A DNA stretch of 64,000 bases from the NCBI GenBank assembly GCA_022818135.1, contig JAFMSR010000019.1, positions 2,313,461 through 2,377,460 on the forward strand, in the 5' to 3' direction. This DNA is from Saxidomus purpurata (taxonomy: Eukaryota; Mollusca; Bivalvia; Venerida; Veneridae). The position numbers and the translations under genes are program-made. This document shows, piece after piece, positions 57,231 to 64,000 of this stretch. The notes beneath the pieces are model-generated. The model saw nothing but the letters and a program-made list of their open reading frames with translations, did no database searches and had not been told where the DNA came from. How positions within the stretch are numbered: position 1 is the first letter of the stretch; every line of letters starts with the position of its first letter.

Positions 57231-58560
57231 AAAATGTTCAATGCCGTGGAGCACGTGTAAGTCATTACGCCATACAGTTTCAATACAACAGTTAATGCCG
57301 CTGAGCACGAGTAAGTCATTGCGCCATACAGGTTCAATAGCCTACAATACAACTGTTAATGCCGCTGAGCACGAGTAAGTCATTAGGCCATACAGGTTCA
57401 GTAGCCTACAATACAACGGTTAATGCCGCTGAGCACGAGTTAGTCATTGCGCCATACAGGTTCAGTAGCCTACAATACAACGGTTACTGCCGCTGAGCAC
57501 GAGTAAGTCATTGAGCCATACAGGTTCAATAGCCTACAATACAACGGTTAATGCCGCTGAGCACGAGTAAGTCATTATGCCATACAGGTTCAATAGCCTA
57601 CAGTACAACGGTTAATGCCACTGAGCACGAGTAAGTTATTGCGTCGTACAGGTTCAATAGCCTACAATACAACGGTTAATGCCGCTGAGCACAAGTAAGC
57701 CATTACTCCATACAGGTTCAATAGCCTACAGTACAACGGTTAATGCCGATGAGCACGAGTAAGTCATTGCGCCATACAGGTTCAGTAGCCTACAATACAA
57801 CAGGTAATGCCACTGTGCACGAGTAAGTCATTGCGCCATACAGGTTCACTAGCCTACAGTACAACGATTAATGCCGCTGAGCACGAGTAAGTCATTACGC
57901 CATACAGGTTCAGTAGCCTACAATACAACAGTTAATGCCGCTGAGCACGAGTAAGTCATTACGCCATACAGGTTCAGTAGCCTACAATACAACAGTTAAT
58001 GCCGCTGAGCACGAGTAAGTCATTACGCCATACAGGTTCAATAGCCTACAATACAACAGTTAATGCCGCTGAGCACGAGTAAGTCATTACGCCATACAGG
58101 TTCAATAGCCTACAATACAACAGTTAATGCCGCTGAGCACGAGTAAGTCATTACGCCATACAGGTTCAATAGCCTACAGTACAACGGTTAATGCCGCTGA
58201 GCACGAGTAAGTCATTGCGCCATACAGGTTCAATAGCCTACAGTACAACGGTTAATGCCGCTGAGCACGAGTAAGTCATTGCGCCATACAGGTTCAATAG
58301 CCTACAGTACAACGGTTAATGCCGCTGAGCACGAGTAAGTCATTACGCCATACAGGTTCAATAGCCTACAATACAACGGTTAATGCCGCTGAGCACGAGT
58401 TAGTCATTACGCCATACAGGTTCAATAGCCTACAATACAACGGTTAATGCCGATGAGCACGAGTTAGACATTACGCCATAAAGGTTCAATAGCCTACAAT
58501 TCAACGGTTAATGTCGCTGAGCACGAGTAAGTCATTATGCCATACAAATTCAATAACCAT
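57231..58560. repeat. 64-bp tandem array, about 20 copies
   Basis: Unit: 'aatgccgctgagcacgagta' plus 'agtcattacgccatacagg' plus 'ttcaatagcctacaata' plus 'caacggtt', 64 bp by count. Copies between about 57,880 and 58,330 are almost identical; those at both ends are more diverged, as expected for an array that turns over from its middle. Confidence 0.92.
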
Positions 58561-58671
58561 TATTATATAACGGTAAGTGTAGGTCAATGCGCTAAACAAG
58601 TTTAGTTACCTATACAATTATACAAAGGAAAAAGCCGAGGAGAATGTATAAATCATAGGTCCATCACAATA

Positions 58672-58905
58672 CAGTTCTCATTGGTCGCCGTGATTGACCT
58701 ACTTTTCGGCAACCAATCAAATTCGCTCTTTGGCTGAAACTGGCTGAAAATTGTAGTCAGGTAAATCTGTCCTATTTTGGACACAGAAAAACACTTTTGC
58801 TAGGTATAGGCATCGTGGGAGATATGCCGAGGACTCATCCACAAATACAAGCTCTTATAGACGGACCTTTATAAAATTTGCTTCAAATAAAATCAAATCA
58901 AAATG
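58672..58905 (+). repeat. 235-bp dispersed repeat, copy 2
   Basis: Second copy of the repeat at 50,710-50,947. It lacks 12 bases near 'acaagctcttatagacgg' and has a 2-base difference upstream that shifts the frame. Confidence 0.6.
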
Positions 58906-58962
58906 TATAAATCACAGTTCACTGAATGCTATTTATCTACATGTATATTTTTTCATCTTCAG

Positions 58963-59076
58963 ATTGTTCGACGTTACCACTCAACTGTCAAACTTGTAAA
59001 GTAAGGAATGGTTCGAACGTTTGCGTTACATGTAACGAAGACTCTGGCCAGTATAAGGGTGGATGTTGCAGTAAAG
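58963..59076 (+). CDS. Exon of a cysteine-rich (EGF-like) protein
   Basis: 114-nt internal exon between catcttcag|ATTGTTCG (AG at 58,961-58,962) and AGTAAAG|gtaggt (GT at 59,077-59,078). It enters and leaves in phase 1. It encodes CSTLPLNCQTCKV, NVCVTCNEDSGQ and YKGGCCSKG, seven cysteines in 38 residues. The spacing suits the EGF-like or furin-like repeats of multi-EGF scavenger-type receptors. It joins in frame to the exon at 60,413. Upstream exons were not found in the window, so start, signal peptide and identity are unknown. Confidence 0.6.
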
Positions 59077-59224
59077 GTAGGTTATACTTAGATTTATACA
59101 ATGGGAGCTTGGGTCAGTCTATTTCTTTAAATAGGGATATCTTACACAGTCCTTATCAAACGATACCCTTAGCAAAAAGAACTGAATTTATTATTCAGTT
59201 TTATTCCAGTTACTTGAAATTCAG

Positions 59225-59520
59225 TTAATTTCCAGTTAAAAGCCAGTTAAAAACCTTTGATATTACCAAGAAATTACATGTATAAATGTGTGATAATGAT
59301 GCTACTATGCAAATGAACCAGTTATTTTTTTTCCAGTTTTCAGTCAAAATCCATTTAAAATCCAGTCAAACTCCAGTTAAAAGCCAGTTTAATGAACAGC
59401 TAAAACTGGCTTAAAACTAGTTTATAAAAAAGATCAGTATAAATCCAGTAAAATGACATCATCAAAAACTGGAAAATTACTGGTTTTACATAAGAATGCA
59501 GTAAAATGTCAGTAAAGTCA
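59225..59520. repeat. Degenerate 'ccagttaaaa' repeat
   Basis: Ten-base words ccagttaaaa/ccagtcaaaa recur about 20 times with variation, in the intron of the EGF-like gene. Confidence 0.6.
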
Positions 59521-59563
59521 AATAACTGAAATACATGTGAGTGTACCTTTGGAAGCAGCTGCG

Positions 59564-59825
59564 CTATGAAGCAGACGACATTGAGCTTCTCTGTGAAGCA
59601 GACGGCATTGAGCTTCTCTGTGAGGCAGACGGCATTGATCTTCTCTGTGAGGCAGACGACATTGAGCTTCTCTGTGAGGCAGACGACATTGAGCTTCTCT
59701 GTGAAGCAGACGGCATTGAGCTTCTCTGAGAGGCAGACGGCATTGAGCTTCTCTCTGAAGTAGACGACATTGAGCTTCTCTCTGAAGCAGACGACATTGA
59801 GTTTCTCTTTGAAGCAGACGACAAA
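59564..59825. repeat. 27-bp tandem repeat, about ten copies
   Basis: Unit 'gcagacgacattgagcttct' plus 'ctgtgag'. Because 27 is a multiple of three, a frame stays open for 62 codons as a nonapeptide EADDIELLC, then is broken by a 2-base loss near 59,728. No splice sites support use as an exon. Confidence 0.8.
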
Positions 59826-59999
59826 TATAATGTGGTCCGGTCAGGATTTAAATTCTTAGCCCTTAGGAATACAATTGTGCAAAACACCCATATTTACAGA
59901 AATAGACTTGCCCAAAATAGAAGTTAGAAGATCCCATTGAAAAAAATTAGGTTAAATGGGTAAAAGTCATTTCGACTTGCTTCAAGATTTCAATGAGCT

Positions 60000-60295
60000 T
60001 TACTTCACCGGTTCACCTTCAAGATTGATTAAATCATGACCTCAGGTCAAAATCAATGCTGCGCTGTAGGTCACTTGATTTAACATAGGCTAATATAGGT
60101 AAAACTTCAAATACCTTCTTGTCTGGATTCACCAGGCATACAACTTAGCTATTTGAAATATAGCATTATGTAGTAGACCTCTACTAAACTTGTTTAATTC
60201 AGAAGCCCCAGGTCAAAATTGTCCCTTCTGCTATTGATGACCTTGTATTATAGCCATTGGTAGCCAGGCGAGCGATATCAGGGCCGTCTTGTTAA
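60000..60295 (+). repeat. Fragment of the high-copy 'gggccatctt' repeat
   Basis: Contains 'aatcatgacctcaggtcaaa' and the end 'gcgatatcagggccgtcttg', as at 51,180-51,800. Confidence 0.55.
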
Positions 60296-60412
60296 AAGTT
60301 GATTGTATGAATTTTTTAGTTTATATATTTCTTGACTAACTGAAAATGTAACAGATATGGCATATATATGCAATACTATAATGAATTTTTGAAAGTTTAT
60401 TTCCTTTCACAG

Positions 60413-60537
60413 GATGTAAATGGGACAGTGAAGGTGCGCATGCGTGTGACTTAACAAACGGCGGGCAATGCATATATGAAAACTGTTTTAGCGGTTTCTA
60501 TGGAGACTTTTGTATTCCATGTACAGAGGGCATACCG
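60413..60537 (+). CDS. Second EGF-like exon of the same gene
   Basis: 125-nt exon, acceptor ttcctttcacag|GATGTAAA (AG at 60,411-60,412), donor ATACCG|gtaagg (GT at 60,538-60,539). Phase-1 entry completes a glycine codon with the exon at 58,963; it leaves in phase 0. It encodes CKWDSEGAHACDLTNGGQC, IYENCFSGFYGDFC and IPCTEGIP. The G-Y-G-D-F-C ending of an EGF module is clear. Further exons are expected to the right, but none was found before 64,000. Confidence 0.65.
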
Positions 60538-60604
60538 GTAAGGCCTAAAACCTTGTTTCCGGTCACCTGACTGAACATATTATTAGTCAGATAACGTAAA
60601 ATGT

Positions 60605-62130
60605 TTAGCTCACCAGGCAGGGTAACTTTTTGGATGGATGATTGTCCGTCGTCCGTCAACATTTTGCTTCAAAAGATATCCACTTTAAAACTACTGGGCC
60701 GATGTTGATGAAACTTGGCAGAGATGTTCCTTGCAGGAAGTTCTACAGAAATTAAAAAAAAAAATTAATTCCATGCAGAACTCTGGTTGATATGGCAACA
60801 AATAGGAAACTCTATCAAGATTGATCACATTATGATTCCCTGGTCAAAATTTATCCCGCCAGGGCTGTCACATTATTTTACGTAAGCTTATATAGGAATT
60901 TATTTTTAAAATCTTCTCTGAAACAACAAGGCCAAGAGCTTAAATATTTGGCATGTAGCATTGCATATTGACCTCTACCGAGATTTTTGAATAATGAAAT
61001 ACGGATCAAAATTGACCCTGCTAGGAGGGTCATTCGATTTTACATAGGTTTATATAGAAAATGCTTTCTTCACTGAAACCACAAGGCCCAAAGCTTAGAT
61101 ATTTGGAATATTGCATGGCCTTGTAGACCTCTACCAAAATTGTACAAATCAAGAACCCTGTGTCAAATTTGTCCCGGGGATCACTAGATTTTACATAAGT
61201 TTATATCGGAAACACTTTCAAATCTACTTCTCCAAAGCCACAAGGCCTAGAGCTAAGATATTTAGTATACAGCATTGTCTAGTGGACCTCTTCCAAGTTT
61301 GTTGAAATCATGTCACTGGGGTCAATATTGGCCCCGCCCAAGGGTCACTTATTTTACAAAGACAAATATAGGAAAAACTTTTAAAATATTCCCATCCGAA
61401 ACCACAAGGTCTAGAGCATTGATATTTTAGTGTTACTATGTCAAGTTAACGTCTTCAAAGTTCGTTTAAATCATGTCCCGGCTAGGGGGATCACTTGGTG
61501 AAGGAAGAACTTTAAATCTTCTTTTCCAAAACCACAAGGCATGGAACTTAGATGTTTGGTATGTTACATTGTCAAATGATCCTCTATAAAATTTGTTCAA
61601 AACATGCCCTCGGGTCAAAATTGCCCGCCGGGGGAAGGGAGTTCATTGTCTTTATATAGAGTTATAAAATAAAAATAACTTCTTATGGTTTTTAGGAAAC
61701 AATGACTGACTTCTTCAGCAACCGGTGACTTTCTTAGCAACCATAGACTCACCTTAGCAATCAGTGGCTTCCCCTTGGAACAAGTGACTTTCTTAGCAAC
61801 ACTTTAGTCTCCTAGCAACCACTGACTTCCCCATGGAACAAGTGACTTTCTCAGCAACTCTTTAGTCCCCTAGCCACCAGTGGCTTCCCCTTGGAACAAG
61901 TGACTTTCTTAGCAGCCTGTGACTCTCTCTTTGCAACTATTGACTTCCTTAGCAACATTTTAGTCCCCTAGCAACCAGTGACTTCCCCTAGCAACTAGTG
62001 ACTTCATTAGCAACTACTAATTCCCTTTAACAACAAGTGACTTCCTTATGTAAGTTCACCTGTACTCTAGTGAGCGATATAGGGCCCACATGGCTGTAAT
62101 CTAGTGAACAATAAAGGGCCATCATGGCAC
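60605..62130 (+). repeat. Full-length-looking copy of the high-copy mollusc-type repeat
   Basis: Same start as 51,180 ('gatgattgtccgtcgtccgt', 'gggccgatgttgatgaaact') and same end ('gagcgatatagggcccacat', 'gggccatcatggcactattg'). Inside are repeated units with 'accacaaggc..agagctt' and, at 61,700-62,045, a short minisatellite of 'agcaaccagtgacttcc'. Confidence 0.7.
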
Positions 62131-62439
62131 TATTGTTATGAAATCAAACAATCAGTTTGATTAGACGTCACGGCAAAGCCGAGACTACGAAAGAAAGGAA
62201 CGAGTAAACATTGTTTTAAAGGAAATAGAACATAGTTCTATCATCATTCTGTTTGTAGATTTATCTTTCTATCTGAACAACAAAGAGATTAAGAGACTTT
62301 TATTTAAAGTAAACATAGTATATAACGACTTCTTACAATGACTCAGGATATAACGAAATTCCGGATATAAGGAACAAATTTTTTTTCCGATGTCCAATTG
62401 TTTTTCTTATTTGTTTAATATGAAAATGCTATACAGAGG

Positions 62440-62575
62440 ATATTTGTTTGTTTTGAGTGGATACGGAATATATCTCGCTGAGAAGTGAGTTAAAATGGTT
62501 AAATTGTGAAAATTGTATCACTTCGACTCGAGATATATTCCATATATCCACTCAAAACAAACAAATTTTCATTTT
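62440..62575. repeat. Inverted repeat (arms about 45 bp)
   Basis: 'tatttgtttgttttgagtgg', 'atacggaatatatctcg' and 'agaagtg' is followed after 40 bp by its near-perfect complement. It could be a small MITE or hairpin; no target duplication seen. Confidence 0.6.
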
Positions 62576-64000
62576 ATTTTGTGCTAACTATTAAATCAAA
62601 AGCAAACATATGTATATGAGCTACTTAAAAAAGTAGTTCCGGCAGATATATATCACCCACACTGTGACTGATATGATATCTATATCATCACACTATATTT
62701 CACTGATATACACAAAAATGTAGTACAGTAATTCATTAGTTAGCATAAAATGAATTGATATAAATCTAACATACTTCGGATATACATGTATTTTGAACCG
62801 ATTTAAATTTTACGGAGTTCATATTATATATATACGCATGAATTTATTGATATATTATATGATAGTCCGGTGTTCTGTTTATTCTAAAATTAGTTTGACG
62901 TGTACATTGGACTTTAAAGAGGCACTCCTTAAAAATGGTGTAAAATTAAAGGCACTCCCTAAAACTGGTGTAAAATTAAATAACTTCAAAGCATAGATAA
63001 TAGTATATTTGTAAGTAATGTTACTTAATGTAAAAGTTTAAGCTATACATTCCAGTCATCATCAGCATAAAATCAGCGGTTTAAAATATGTTGCAGTACC
63101 GTAACACTTTCAGTAATTTATGTAAAGTTATTGTTGTACAATTAATGGGTGGATAGTGATTTATTACTGTCAAGATCTCTATGGTGATTTATTTGTGCGA
63201 AAATGAGGCATTTCTAATGTTGTTCGTTAAAATTGAATTTATCATTTTACATTTATTAAGAAGCGTTGTTCTTAATGTTAAAGTTTCGGGGAATTTCGAA
63301 TAAATATCAAGTGGTAGAGTCTTTTTCGATAAAGTTCCAAGTTCCAAGACACTCAGGCAAATATGACAATCCTTTATTTCATTTAAATAACAGTTCACTT
63401 AGAATAACACATAGATTTACACAAAGTCCGTATATTTTTAAGAGTCACAAAGAATTAGAAAATGTCCAGTTTTTCACTAAGTACACAAAGTTTTAAAACA
63501 CAGAGTAAGTAAGCTAATTTAAGTATTTCCGAATATTGATTAATTTTTTTTTTAACCTATAAAATTCCGGTTTATATACCAATATTTCTGTGATATTTTA
63601 TATGTCACTTATGAAATTATTAACTCATTTAACAATAAAAATTTAACAACAAATCAAACAAAATAAAAGATTTAACTTCAAAGTGATTGCATGGCAGCCT
63701 GGATAAGCCTTGAGCTAGTAAAGTCATTGTTTGAGAATGGTGGCCAATCAGTGGTGTAAATACAAAGGTTTCAGGATTAATACCTTAACAATTAAACTAT
63801 TTCCTTGAGCAGAAATGGTATTATGGCTTTGAGTTACTTAACAACATCTTAAAAGATTTGACATTTAGCAAAAATTACAAGTTTGAATAAATTAATTTTC
63901 TTTAAATATTGATTTAAATTGCATAAAACAAATACTAAATTACTACATAGAAAATCTACTGTAAATTCTGAACATTTTGATACCAAAATCAACATATTTG
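62576..64000. other. AT-rich DNA, no gene recognised
   Basis: Short open frames near 62,793 and 63,189-63,496 lack motifs and splice support. A phrase 'ttaaaggcactcc..aaaa.tggtgtaaa' is repeated twice at 62,917-62,980. Probably intron of the EGF-like gene or intergenic. Confidence 0.4.

Noticed and set aside
57231..58560. CRISPR-like array
   Set aside because: Units are contiguous with no unique spacers, and the DNA is eukaryotic.
59541..59729. Coding exon with nonapeptide repeat EADDIELLC
   Set aside because: The frame is a by-product of a 27-bp unit, is broken by a 2-base loss within the same array, and lacks splice sites.

Overview
This is AT-rich eukaryotic genomic DNA with short exons, GT-AG introns and very dense repeats. 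The repeat types (tRNA-headed SINEs, the 'agggcaataactc' and 'gtgaccttgacc' repeats, 'atgcccccgaagg' elements, the 'gagcgatatagggcca' terminus) and an expanded fibrinogen-related (FReD) gene family point to a mollusc, most likely a bivalve. The species cannot be fixed from the sequence alone. The left two thirds (1-43,238) is a head-to-tail tandem array on the minus strand of at least four related genes for predicted type II membrane receptors. The basic gene has an exon for a short cytoplasmic tail with several tyrosine motifs plus one membrane span, then optional exons with three sushi/CCP modules each, then four exons that together make one C-terminal FReD domain. Gene L enters only as its first exon (204-558) and runs off the left edge. 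Gene A (16,746 down to 7,087, with a spare last exon at 6,356) has every part: TM exon, two tri-CCP exons, four FReD exons; spliced as modelled it is 2,124 nt, 707 residues. Gene B (33,916 down to 24,346) has the same TM exon and four FReD exons but no CCP exon; spliced it is 1,020 nt, 339 residues. A fourth gene is represented only by its last exon (42,784-43,046), next to a 500-N gap. Optional exons begin and end in phase 1, so CCP cassettes can be gained or lost without breaking the frame. This part also shows how the array evolved. A long segment (1-6,811) is repeated at 33,360-43,238 and differs by a 1.77 kb reverse-transcriptase element and a 1.36 kb insert holding a mariner relic. The CCP exon lies in a 2 kb unit duplicated in tandem, one copy of which later received a foldback transposon with an 8-bp target duplication. 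Where gene B should have CCP exons it carries unrelated DNA with a 3.05 kb Mutator-like element with about 620-bp inverted repeats. Between genes A and B lie a minisatellite broken by two retroelement tails, a palindromic MITE, a decayed LINE and a 50-bp tandem array. The right third (43,739-64,000) is unrelated to the array: SINEs, TIR elements, a PIF/Harbinger-like (ISL2EU-type) transposase relic, dispersed bivalve-type repeats and several tandem arrays, including about 20 copies of a 64-bp unit. The only host coding signal there is two phase-compatible plus-strand exons of a cysteine-rich, EGF-like protein (58,963-59,076 and 60,413-60,537). All gene models are read by eye from splice signals, reading frame and family motifs; no transcript evidence was available.
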